DNA of 32,128 bases from Planctomycetota bacterium (GTDB lineage: Bacteria; Planctomycetota; Phycisphaerae; Sedimentisphaerales; Anaerohalosphaeraceae), in contig JAGHBX010000282.1 in assembly GCA_021160785.1 (NCBI GenBank), positions 1 through 32,128 of the forward strand, given 5' to 3'. Made by a program: the position numbers and the translations under genes. The number at the start of each line of letters is the position of its first letter. The first letter of the stretch is position 1. The notes beneath the pieces were generated by a model. It saw only the letters and a list, made by a program, of their open reading frames with translations. It did no database searches and had not been told where the DNA came from. Below, piece by piece: positions 1 to 5,698 of this stretch.

Positions 1-281
1 ATGTACATCTTTCGCAGCTCGCAAGTCGCCTCGTCCACAGGGTACAGAGCGCAAGTAGCGATGATTCGGCCGTCGGCATCTTCGAGGACGCAGAATCCGC
101 CGCCGCGGCTGAAATAGGTTTGTTCAATGTCCCTCAGGTCCGCGTCGATACCGTCGGGGTCGGGTTTAAGACCGTATTCGGCGAGCACGGCGAAGACCAG
201 ATCGCGAATCTGCTCGCGGTCGGCATTGGTCGCCGGCCGCAGCCTCGGCCGTGAATCTTTTCTGCCTGCTTCTGTCTTCAT
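1..281 (-). CDS. GNAT-family N-acetyltransferase, N-terminal part (runs off window)
   Basis: The reverse strand reads from an ATG at 281-279 without a stop to the window edge, giving 93 codons that begin MKTEAGRKDSRPRLRPAT. The pattern RPATNADREQIRDLVFAVL followed by a Gly-rich FCVLEDADGRIIATCALYPV segment and CELRKMY is the usual first half of a GNAT acyltransferase: the beta1-alpha1 entry, the beta2-beta3 hairpin, and the start of beta4, where the next residues should form the acetyl-CoA pyrophosphate loop. That loop (Q/RxxGxG/A) lies outside the window, so the substrate and the intactness of the enzyme cannot be judged. The family transfers acyl groups from CoA to amines. The gene is transcribed away from the lipoprotein gene at 447. 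The start is a plain ATG with no strong Shine-Dalgarno sequence. Family assignment is fairly sure; substrate is unknown. Confidence 0.72.
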   Translation of the reverse strand, partial: MKTEAGRKDSRPRLRPATNADREQIRDLVFAVLAEYGLKPDPDGIDADLRDIEQTYFSRGGGFCVLEDADGRIIATCALYPVDEATCELRKMY

Positions 282-312
282 TAAATCGTCCGCTCGAAGT
301 CATATTCCGGAA

Positions 313-342
313 ACAATACAATAAAAGCATTGTTCGGGTCAA
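313..342 (-). promoter_or_regulatory. Candidate promoter for the GNAT gene
   Basis: On the reverse strand TTGACC (342-337) and TATTGT (318-313) are separated by 18 bases, about 30 bases upstream of the GNAT start codon. It fits a sigma70-type promoter by eye only. Confidence 0.3.
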
Positions 343-351
343 AAGGCAAGC

Positions 352-380
352 TTGAAAATTGAAGGTTGTGGCGGTATCCT
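352..380 (+). promoter_or_regulatory. Candidate promoter for the lipoprotein gene
   Basis: TTGAAA (352-357) and TATCCT (375-380) are 17 bases apart, about 65 bases upstream of the ATG at 447. The -35 is good and the -10 is mediocre. With the candidate at 313-342 it would make the 282-446 gap a divergent promoter region. Confidence 0.35.
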
Positions 381-446
381 CATCGGCGGATGGGTTCTGC
401 AGGTGGAACCCAGGAGACACTTAGCTGATAGCCGGGAGAGACAGGA

Positions 447-899
447 ATGAGAGATTATCTGACATTTGCAGTGATGTTGTCGGTCGTTCTTGGCGGTTGC
501 AGTCAACGGCGACCGTCTGGTGAGGCCGTAATGGAACCGGAGAGTCCTCTTCGGAATCTTTGTGATGCGGGGCGATACCACGAGGCAATGCGTGCGATAC
601 CCGACGTGATGGATGCGTGGGCGAGGTACACGGCGGCTACCGGGCGAACCGCTGAAGGCGCAGCGGGATATGTATACACAACAACAATATTTACCATTGC
701 GCAAAGAGGCGACGCCGATTGGGGTAAGATACTTGACGATCCGGAGATTCCTTACATCTACAAGACGGACATGATTTTTGAAATTGTCGAAGCACGTCTG
801 GGCAAAGGCGCCGTCTACCTGGGTAACAGAACTAACATCATCATACCCAGGTTCGGGCGAATCGATCTGGATAAGGAGATGATCCGGCTGGCCGAATGA
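447..899 (+). CDS. Small predicted lipoprotein of unknown function
   Basis: This 150-residue protein starts with a charged MRDY, a hydrophobic stretch, and a lipobox VLGGC with the lipidated cysteine at residue 18. This indicates export and lipid anchoring. The mature part has no domain I recognise. It is mixed alpha/beta, with a segment GRYHEAMRAIPDVMDAWARY that looks like one short helix-turn-helix repeat (TPR/Sel1-like at most), and a C-terminus rich in Ile and Arg. The ATG is preceded by a GGGAGAGACAGGA purine-rich stretch that can serve as ribosome binding site. The next gene starts 126 bases downstream with its own promoter candidate, so the gene is probably a single transcription unit. 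It is a real coding region on the basis of signal peptide and ribosome site; function is unknown. Confidence 0.65.
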   Translation: MRDYLTFAVMLSVVLGGCSQRRPSGEAVMEPESPLRNLCDAGRYHEAMRAIPDVMDAWARYTAATGRTAEGAAGYVYTTTIFTIAQRGDADWGKILDDPEIPYIYKTDMIFEIVEARLGKGAVYLGNRTNIIIPRFGRIDLDKEMIRLAE

Positions 900-955
900 G
901 ATATCGAGTACTGTCCGGACTAATACCCGTAGCGGTCCGTTCAATTCTTTCGCTC

Positions 956-983
956 TTGCATTTGCCGACGGGTGCGGTAGAAT
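956..983 (+). promoter_or_regulatory. Candidate promoter for the sugar isomerase/epimerase gene
   Basis: TTGCAT (956-961) and TAGAAT (978-983) are 16 bases apart, about 42 bases before the ATG at 1026. The spacer starts TTGCCGA. The same two hexamers, the same 16-base spacing and the same GCCGA occur upstream of the HD-domain gene at 3732-3759. Confidence 0.45.
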
Positions 984-1025
984 CGGTGGAGAATTGCAAA
1001 TGGTTTTGGTAAAGGAGAAAAGACT

Positions 1026-1874
1026 ATGCTGAAATTGGGTATGCACGTGGATAACTGGCGGCATTTCGACGTTTCTTATGAGGTTCCGTGTCAGTTTGCC
1101 GCCGACAATGGTATGGAGTATGTGGAGTTCGGCACGATCGACGGCGATTATTTCGTCCAGGCGCTGGGGTACAATCCGCACATTCCGCTCCATTCGGACC
1201 CGCTGGAGTTGAAGGCGTATCTGGACTCGTTGGGGCTGAAGGTCTCGCAGCTTGATGCCGCCTATCCGATGTCGACGCCGCAGGGCCAGTCGCGCGGCAT
1301 CGGCTATACCACCCGGTCGATCCAGTTCGCAAAGGCCCTGGATTGTCCGTGCGTAGACACTACCGACGGCAGCAAGAAACCTGCCGGCTACACCGACGAC
1401 GAGGTGATGGGATTGATCAAACAGTACTACCGCGTCGTGTTAGACTGGGCCGAGAGATATGACATTATCATCAATATCGAGCCGCACGGACCCTACACGA
1501 CAGACCCGGATACGATGGAACAAATCTTAGGCTTTTTCGATTCGCCGTATCTGCGGATAAACTTTGACACGGGCAATACGTTTATTGCAGGCCAGGACCC
1601 GGTCGCATTTGTCAAACGCTTCCGTGATAAAATCTCGCATTGCCACATTAAAGATGTCAGCGAAGAACTCGCAAAGGCCGTCCGCGGCGGTGAGACGGGA
1701 ATCGCATGTTCGGTCGCCGCCATCGGCGAGGGCGTAAACGCCGAGAATATCGCCGGCTGCATCGAGCTACTAAAGGATGCCGACTGGGACGGCGTGCTGT
1801 CAATAGAATGCGAAGCGGCGCCCGGCACTGTCGAGCAGAGCCTCGAATGGCTGCGAAAGGAAATCGCCCGCTAA
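1026..1874 (+). CDS. Sugar phosphate isomerase/epimerase-like TIM-barrel protein
   Basis: The 282-residue protein has the layout of the AP-endonuclease-2-like TIM-barrel family (xylose isomerase-like, PF01261), which covers sugar and inositol isomerases, epimerases and dehydratases with a divalent metal at the barrel mouth. The expected metal/acid residues are in place: E152 in INIEPHG, D181 in NFDTGN, H207 in SHCHIKD and E261 in LSIECE. A GEG motif at 234-236 closes the site. There is no signal peptide, so it is cytoplasmic. The ATG follows AAAGGAG by eight bases, a strong ribosome site. The substrate cannot be read from sequence; relatives act on ketoses, inosose or hydroxypyruvate. No sugar kinase or transporter lies next to it. 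The next gene follows after 31 bases and may be co-transcribed. Confidence 0.85.
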   Translation: MLKLGMHVDNWRHFDVSYEVPCQFAADNGMEYVEFGTIDGDYFVQALGYNPHIPLHSDPLELKAYLDSLGLKVSQLDAAYPMSTPQGQSRGIGYTTRSIQFAKALDCPCVDTTDGSKKPAGYTDDEVMGLIKQYYRVVLDWAERYDIIINIEPHGPYTTDPDTMEQILGFFDSPYLRINFDTGNTFIAGQDPVAFVKRFRDKISHCHIKDVSEELAKAVRGGETGIACSVAAIGEGVNAENIAGCIELLKDADWDGVLSIECEAAPGTVEQSLEWLRKEIAR

Positions 1875-1905
1875 GGAGGGGATCGAACAAATACAAGGAA
1901 GTAAA

Positions 1906-2202
1906 ATGGGACACAAACTCAGCCATCAGGACGCGGAATTATATAGAAGAGTAGACGAAGTTCTGCACTATATATGGGATCCTATTGGCATCTGCGATGA
2001 ACCGCATGCACGGGATGAATATCACTCTTATGTGCAAAGAGTATTCTCAATGCTCAAATCTTCAAAGGATAGCAAGGCGATTTCAGATTACCTGGTTGAA
2101 ATCGCACATGACCAAATGGGTCTTACTTCAAGTCGTAAGAGAGCCGAGAGAGCCGCAGAGATTCTGCTCAAATACAAACATAAGATTCTTGAAGCTTCGT
2201 AG
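1906..2202 (+). CDS. 98-residue orphan, possibly DUF1871/immunity-like
   Basis: This small, soluble, helix-rich protein has a core YIWDPIGI followed by DEYHSYVQRVFSML, an I-x-x-YL segment and DQMGL. The order 'WDPIG - DEY - MLK - I..YL' resembles small DUF1871-type and contact-inhibition-immunity-like proteins, but I hold that comparison loosely. The ATG follows AAGGAAGTAAA, a usable ribosome site. Its codons are clearly more A+T-rich (AAA, ATA, TAT, AGA) than those of the neighbours, which fits recent acquisition. The TAG stop codon lies inside the palindromic repeat that starts at 2199, so the present C-terminus may have been set by repeat insertion. It sits 31 bases after the isomerase gene and ends 26 bases from the converging PQQ-protein gene. 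Confidence 0.65.
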   Translation: MGHKLSHQDAELYRRVDEVLHYIWDPIGICDEPHARDEYHSYVQRVFSMLKSSKDSKAISDYLVEIAHDQMGLTSSRKRAERAAEILLKYKHKILEAS

Positions 2203-2222
2203 GGTGGGGCTTGCCCCACCGT
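2199..2222. repeat. Dispersed palindromic repeat, copy 1
   Basis: GTAGGGTGGGG, CTTG, CCCCACCGT in direct succession: arms GGTGGGG/CCCCACC around a CTTG centre. It fills the 26-base gap between two converging genes and can act as a two-way hairpin terminator. Further copies are at 18166, 27770 and, degenerate and inverted, at 5580. Its first TAG is the stop codon of the gene at 1906. Confidence 0.8.
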
Positions 2223-2228
2223 CGGGTG

Positions 2229-3554
2229 CTATTCCTTTATCCGATACAGCTTCGTCAACGTGCGTATGATCGCGCTTCCTCGCAGGGTTGCTGGTGTTGC
2301 CATGCACATTTCGTTGAGGGGGTTTCTGCTCAGGACCTCAAACTCCGGACCTGCCTTGACGACGAATGTGTCTCCATCTTCGCTTAGGAAGAACAGCTTG
2401 CCGTCATTTGCCCAGGGCGAAACTGTAAACGCCCTTGCGTCCTTGGCTAATTGTTGTTTGTCGTAGATCATTTTTCCCGTGCGGTGGTCATAGCAGGTTA
2501 TTGTGCCGCGGTCATGGAGTACGTAGAAATAATCTCCATAGACAATCGGCGAGGGGTTATAAGGTCCGCCGAATTTGTGATACCATGCGATGTACTTGCC
2601 GGAAGTTGCGCCCTCTTTCAACGTAATATCCCCCGAAGCACCGGGGCGGATGGCGTATACTGGCCGGTTCTTCCTGTCGCCTACATACCCGCTGCACAGG
2701 TACAGCATATCGTCCTTTTCCACCGGCGTCGGGATGACGATGATCGACATCGGCTGCAATCGCCACAGCAGTTTGCCGCCAAGGTCATAAGATCGAATAG
2801 CACCCGTGCCACAGGTGACCAGTTCGGTCCGTTTGGAGTTTTGCCAGATATAGGGCGTTGCCCAGTTACTTCCTTCATCGCGATTGATTTTGAAAATCTC
2901 CTTGCCCATCTTCTTGTCCAGCGCCAGCAGATACGATTGCTCGTCGTTGTCGTTGACAATGAAAAGCCTGTCTCCGTAAAGCACCGGCGACGCGGCCGTT
3001 CCCCACTTATAACGAATCTTAACCGGATCGAGTCTCTTTTGCCAAAGCTCTCTGCCGGCCAGGTCAAAGCAAAACACACCGACATTGCCGAAATAGAAAT
3101 ACACGCGCTCGCCGTCGGTAACCGGAGTCTCCGAGGCATACGTATTCTTGATATGGATCGGCCGGCCGGGCTTGCCCGTGTGGACAGTTTTCTGCCAGAG
3201 AATCTTGCCGCTGTCAAAATCAATGCAATACACGATCCAGTGATGCGAACCGGCGGACACCTTCTCCCGATTGCCGCCGAAATAAAGCCCTTTCTTTGCA
3301 TCCTCGACGGCGCCTTCACTTGCAACCGTTGTCAGAAAAACCTTATCGCCCCACACAACGGGCGACGACCAGCCCCTCCCCGGTATATCGACCTTCCACG
3401 CAACATTTTTCGTCGCGCTCCACGAGACCGGCAAAACCGCATCCTCGGCAACCCCGCACGACAAACCCCGAAAGCACGGCCAGTTGGCTTCGGCAAGCGT
3501 AACCGCACCCAATACACAACACAGAACCATCGCACAACATATTACTCGATACAT
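2229..3554 (-). CDS. Exported PQQ-like beta-propeller protein
   Basis: The 441-residue protein has a signal peptide (MYRVICCAMVLCCVLGAVTLAEA) and then NWPCFRG, a motif typical of the planctomycete/verrucomicrobial group of PQQ-binding-like propeller proteins (usually NWPxFRG). The body repeats a roughly 40-60-residue blade: SPVVWGDKVFLTT, CIDFDSGKILWQK, ETPVTDGERVYFYF, CFDLAGRELWQK, ASPVLYGDRLFIV, ALDKKMGKEIF, SPIVYGDYFYVL, CYDHRTGKMIY. These alternate a 'P-V-x-x-G-x-x-V' strand with a 'D-x-x-x-G-x-x-x-W' turn, as in BamB and quinoprotein dehydrogenases. It should be periplasmic; no haem-binding CxxCH or catalytic PQQ-dehydrogenase signature is seen, so a binding or scaffold role is more likely than a redox enzyme. 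The start ATG follows AAAGGA. It converges on the gene at 1906. Confidence 0.85.
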   Translation of the reverse strand: MYRVICCAMVLCCVLGAVTLAEANWPCFRGLSCGVAEDAVLPVSWSATKNVAWKVDIPGRGWSSPVVWGDKVFLTTVASEGAVEDAKKGLYFGGNREKVSAGSHHWIVYCIDFDSGKILWQKTVHTGKPGRPIHIKNTYASETPVTDGERVYFYFGNVGVFCFDLAGRELWQKRLDPVKIRYKWGTAASPVLYGDRLFIVNDNDEQSYLLALDKKMGKEIFKINRDEGSNWATPYIWQNSKRTELVTCGTGAIRSYDLGGKLLWRLQPMSIIVIPTPVEKDDMLYLCSGYVGDRKNRPVYAIRPGASGDITLKEGATSGKYIAWYHKFGGPYNPSPIVYGDYFYVLHDRGTITCYDHRTGKMIYDKQQLAKDARAFTVSPWANDGKLFFLSEDGDTFVVKAGPEFEVLSRNPLNEMCMATPATLRGSAIIRTLTKLYRIKE

Positions 3555-3731
3555 AAGCTTGTCCTTTCAATAATAGGCCAACCGCGTTTGCGTGGAAAAA
3601 CTATTTGCTTAGCCATATCTTAATCTTTCTTTGCCAACATCGCAACCACGGATACATTCGAGAGTATCTCCGAAAACGACTGCGATTTGCCGCGGGTTGT
3701 CTGTTTGCCGCATGGAATTACAGAAGGCCAG

Positions 3732-3759
3732 TTGCATTTTGCCGAACCGGTTGTAGAAT
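3732..3759 (+). promoter_or_regulatory. Candidate promoter for the HD-domain gene
   Basis: TTGCAT (3732-3737) and TAGAAT (3754-3759), 16 bases apart, with spacer starting TTTGCCGA. It matches the candidate at 956-983 in both hexamers and spacing. The inverted repeat at 3767-3804 begins at about the expected transcription start. Confidence 0.45.
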
Positions 3760-3766
3760 GACAGTG

Positions 3767-3804
3767 CCTGACAAGCCGCTCGAATGCAGAGTCATTTTGT
3801 CAGG
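3767..3804 (+). promoter_or_regulatory. Inverted repeat in the HD-gene leader
   Basis: CCTGACAA (3767-3774) and TTGTCAGG (3797-3804) are perfect 8-base inverted arms 22 bases apart. It lies just downstream of the -10 candidate and 55 bases before the start codon. It could be an operator for a dimeric regulator or a leader hairpin. Confidence 0.4.
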
Positions 3805-3858
3805 TGCTCTATGTACGTTTGCAGAAGTCCTGTGTGGTAATTGTTCAAAGGAGGACAT

Positions 3859-4437
3859 ATGACAGATTATGCACCGACTCGCCAGGAAGCATTTGCGCTG
3901 CTTGCCGAGTATAATCAGGCTGAGGGGCTGATTAATCATGCCCTTGCCGTTGAGGGGGTGATGCGGCATTATGCGCGGAAGTTTGGCGTCGATGAGGACA
4001 AGTGGGGTGTGATCGGGCTGATTCATGACCTGGATTATGAGCTGTTTCCGGAGAAGCACTGCCATAAGACCGCGGAGATTTTGAAAGAGCATAACTGGCC
4101 CGACGATTATATTCGCGCCGTCATGAGCCACGGCTGGGGGATATGCACCGAAGCCGAGCCGCAGGAAGAGATGGAGAAGGTGCTCTATGCAATCGATGAG
4201 TTGACCGGGCTCATCGCCGCCAATGCCCTTGTCAGGCCGTCGGGCAGTGTGATGGACATGAAGGCAAAGAGCGTGAAAAAGAAATTCAAGGACAAGGCCT
4301 TTGCCGCCAAAATCGACCGCAACGTCATCGCCAAAGGCGCAGAGATGTTGGGCGTCGAACTGTCGGAACTGATCACCGAAACCATAGAAGGCATGAAAAC
4401 CGTCGCCGAGGCAATCGGCCTTGGGATGAAAGAATAA
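3859..4437 (+). CDS. HD-domain metal-dependent phosphohydrolase, HDIG-like
   Basis: This 192-residue cytoplasmic protein has the metal-binding pattern of the HD superfamily: H27 in LINHALAVE, H56-D57 in LIHDLDY, H91 in MSHGWG and D113 in AIDELTG. HD proteins are phosphohydrolases acting on nucleotides or phosphate esters. This short, single-domain form (RHYARKFG, then IGLIHDLD, then a DELTGLI helix) is common in anaerobic Firmicutes and planctomycetes as an uncharacterised HDIG-type protein. I chose the ATG at 3859 because AAAGGAGG lies five bases before it; the TTG at 3841 would put that ribosome site inside the gene. It converges on the DUF3147-like gene with an 8-base gap. The substrate is unknown. 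Confidence 0.82.
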   Translation: MTDYAPTRQEAFALLAEYNQAEGLINHALAVEGVMRHYARKFGVDEDKWGVIGLIHDLDYELFPEKHCHKTAEILKEHNWPDDYIRAVMSHGWGICTEAEPQEEMEKVLYAIDELTGLIAANALVRPSGSVMDMKAKSVKKKFKDKAFAAKIDRNVIAKGAEMLGVELSELITETIEGMKTVAEAIGLGMKE

Positions 4438-4445
4438 GAAAGGAA

Positions 4446-4802
4446 TCAGTGTTTGCCCAGGAGCCATTGATGCACCGCCGCTGCCGCCAGCCAGACGAAA
4501 GAGCTTGCCGCCAGAACTGCGTAGATACTCATGCGTTTGTAGAAGCACAGCAATGCAACGCCGAAGAACAGTGTCGAGGGGATGATTCCCCAGAGTACGC
4601 CTTTTGAGTAATCCTGCATCAGTGTGTAATCGCCCGGATTGTCCGTCCATATCCACAACAGCACGATCAGCGTGGTGATGGGTGCGGTGGCGACCAGGCC
4701 CGCCAGAGTAGGCAGGCGTCTTGCAATCTGCGAACAACCCACAATGATGGCAATGGTCATACCCAGCTTGAGTGCAAAGTGTAAAGTCTCTTTAGTCAGC
4801 AT
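4446..4802 (-). CDS. DUF3147-like small integral membrane protein
   Basis: The protein has 118 residues with four hydrophobic segments: LALKLG to IVGCSQIA, LAGLVATAPITTLIVLLWI, VLWGIIPSTLFFGVALLCFY and IYAVLAASSFVWLAAAAV. The order 'IIVG-S-IA-R-P-LAG-I-A-P', followed by an IW-x-x-DN segment and a 'W-x-I-P-S-L-F-x-x-L' segment, matches the DUF3147 family of inner-membrane proteins of unknown function. The ATG at 4802 is preceded by GTGGAG at good spacing; a longer reading upstream to 4877 adds a cysteine- and proline-rich lead with no membrane logic, so I rejected it. The terminator at 4865-4891 lies just upstream, insulating the gene from the - strand gene at 4978. Confidence 0.75.
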   Translation of the reverse strand: MLTKETLHFALKLGMTIAIIVGCSQIARRLPTLAGLVATAPITTLIVLLWIWTDNPGDYTLMQDYSKGVLWGIIPSTLFFGVALLCFYKRMSIYAVLAASSFVWLAAAAVHQWLLGKH

Positions 4803-4864
4803 GGTTACTCCACTTGAATCGGATTCGGGCTGCTCAACATGGCCGGGCCACACATGACCACAGA

Positions 4865-4891
4865 AAAAGCCCACCACGCCGATGGGCTTTT
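4865..4891 (-). terminator. Rho-independent terminator after the 4978-5373 gene
   Basis: AAAAGCCCA (4865-4873) and TGGGCTTTT (4883-4891) are perfect 9-base arms around a 9-base loop, flanked by A-run and T-run. On the - strand it ends in TTTTT, about 87 bases past the stop at 4978. Confidence 0.75.
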
Positions 4892-4977
4892 CATATTCGG
4901 TACGAACCGCGTATGCAGCAGGTCCTTATCGCTGAGTGCGTCGGACAAATGTCTCAAGTGTGTTCCTTGCCCTGTGG

Positions 4978-5373
4978 TCAGTTACCGAGACTTTGCTCGG
5001 TTCGTGCGGCGAGTTCCTGCATCGCCTCACACTGCATTCGCTTGTCGAACAGGCCGTCTTCGTCCATACAGACGTAACTCAGGGCCAGGCTGTCGATATC
5101 GCTGAGTCGACCCGTTCTCGCCAGTTCGTGGAAGCCGAGCTTACGCATCGTCATATCATACTCGTCGGTTCCGTCGGCATTCTCAACAATATCAAGCAGG
5201 AAGTCGAGGTCCAGGAGCTCCATTCCTCCGTGGAGGTCTCTGCCGCGCTTTTTGGCTTCGTTGCGGGCCTTCTTCTCGGCGGCCGCTCCCTCCTTCTTAC
5301 TGTTGCCGGACCTGCCTACCGTGGCATATCGTCCCTGCTTGGTTTGTGTGTTTGTGATTGTAGTGGTTTCCAT
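4978..5373 (-). CDS. 131-residue hypothetical, lysine/alanine-rich N-terminal half
   Basis: I do not recognise a family. The N-terminus is Thr/Asn/Gln-rich and looks disordered (METTTITNTQTKQGRYATVG). Residues about 25-50 form a highly charged Lys/Ala/Glu helix (KKEGAAAEKKARNEAKKRG). The rest is an acidic, Leu-rich globular part (ELLDLDFLLDIVENADGTDEYD, then MRKLGFHELARTGRLSDIDSLALSYV). There is no signal peptide or membrane segment. The ATG at 5373 follows AGAGGTG by seven bases; a longer reading would start inside the promoter. It has its own good promoter (5431-5459) and terminator (4865-4891), so it is a monocistronic, probably well-expressed gene. A structural or regulatory partner role is possible but not shown. 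Confidence 0.65.
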   Translation of the reverse strand: METTTITNTQTKQGRYATVGRSGNSKKEGAAAEKKARNEAKKRGRDLHGGMELLDLDFLLDIVENADGTDEYDMTMRKLGFHELARTGRLSDIDSLALSYVCMDEDGLFDKRMQCEAMQELAARTEQSLGN

Positions 5374-5430
5374 CTCTTTCACCTCTTGGCCCCTTTCAGT
5401 TCTTGTAATCCTTTGTGATGAAGCGCGGTC

Positions 5431-5459
5431 ATTATACGAGAGGCGGGCAAACAAAACAA
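5431..5459 (-). promoter_or_regulatory. Promoter for the 131-residue hypothetical
   Basis: On the reverse strand TTGTTT (5459-5454) and a perfect TATAAT (5436-5431) are 17 bases apart, about 57 bases before the start codon at 5373. The rest of the 325-base gap 5374-5698 holds the repeat cluster and no gene. Confidence 0.6.
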
Positions 5460-5523
5460 GCGGAATTGTCGGATTTTTTTGCAATGGGCGTATAAAAGAA
5501 TTGTGGCGGTTGGTTGGGATCTG

Positions 5524-5662
5524 GTAGGGTGAGCTCTCAGCCCACCATTAACCGCATATGCACGCATTAGCCGCCGCTTCGGTGGGGTAAACCCCACTCT
5601 ACGTCTCTGTAAACCCATTGGCATCGCCGGTGGGCTAATCCCGGCGCGTCGGGACACCCTAC
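5524..5662. repeat. Nested palindromic repeat cluster
   Basis: The outer ends are GTAGGGTG (5524-5531) and CACCCTAC (5655-5662), perfect inverted 8-mers. Just inside are CCCACC (5541-5546) and GGTGGG (5629-5634). In the middle, 5580-5602 is an inverted, degenerate copy of the dispersed palindrome (GGTGGGG, TAAA, CCCCAC). Each of the three units reads GTAGGGTG or GTAGAGTG at one end and CCCACC at the other. The whole looks like three family members, of which the first (5524-5546) and last two face opposite ways. Confidence 0.65.
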
Positions 5663-5698
5663 AGGTCCGCTGGCGCCGCCTAACCCGATTCGGTTTAT

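Larger units (their letters stand above)
3555..3858. other. 304-base divergent intergenic region
   Basis: No coding sequence that I can support. It separates the starts of the PQQ protein (-) and the HD protein (+). Near the HD side it holds a promoter candidate and an inverted repeat, both listed separately. No clear promoter for the PQQ gene was found. Confidence 0.5.

Noticed and set aside
339-1193. Open frame of 284 codons on the - strand
   Set aside because: Antisense to the lipoprotein and isomerase genes, which have better starts and motifs.
2451-3623. Open frame of 390 codons on the + strand opposite the PQQ-propeller gene
   Set aside because: Antisense to a gene with signal peptide and propeller blades; the translation is Arg/His-rich with no domain.
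3605-3862. 85-codon + strand frame in the gap before the HD gene
   Set aside because: TTG start with no ribosome site, no family resemblance, and it runs across the HD promoter and inverted repeat.
3718-4737. Open frame of 339 codons on the - strand opposite the HD-domain gene
   Set aside because: It overlaps both the HD gene (with intact metal ligands) and the DUF3147-like gene in a different frame; no ribosome site.
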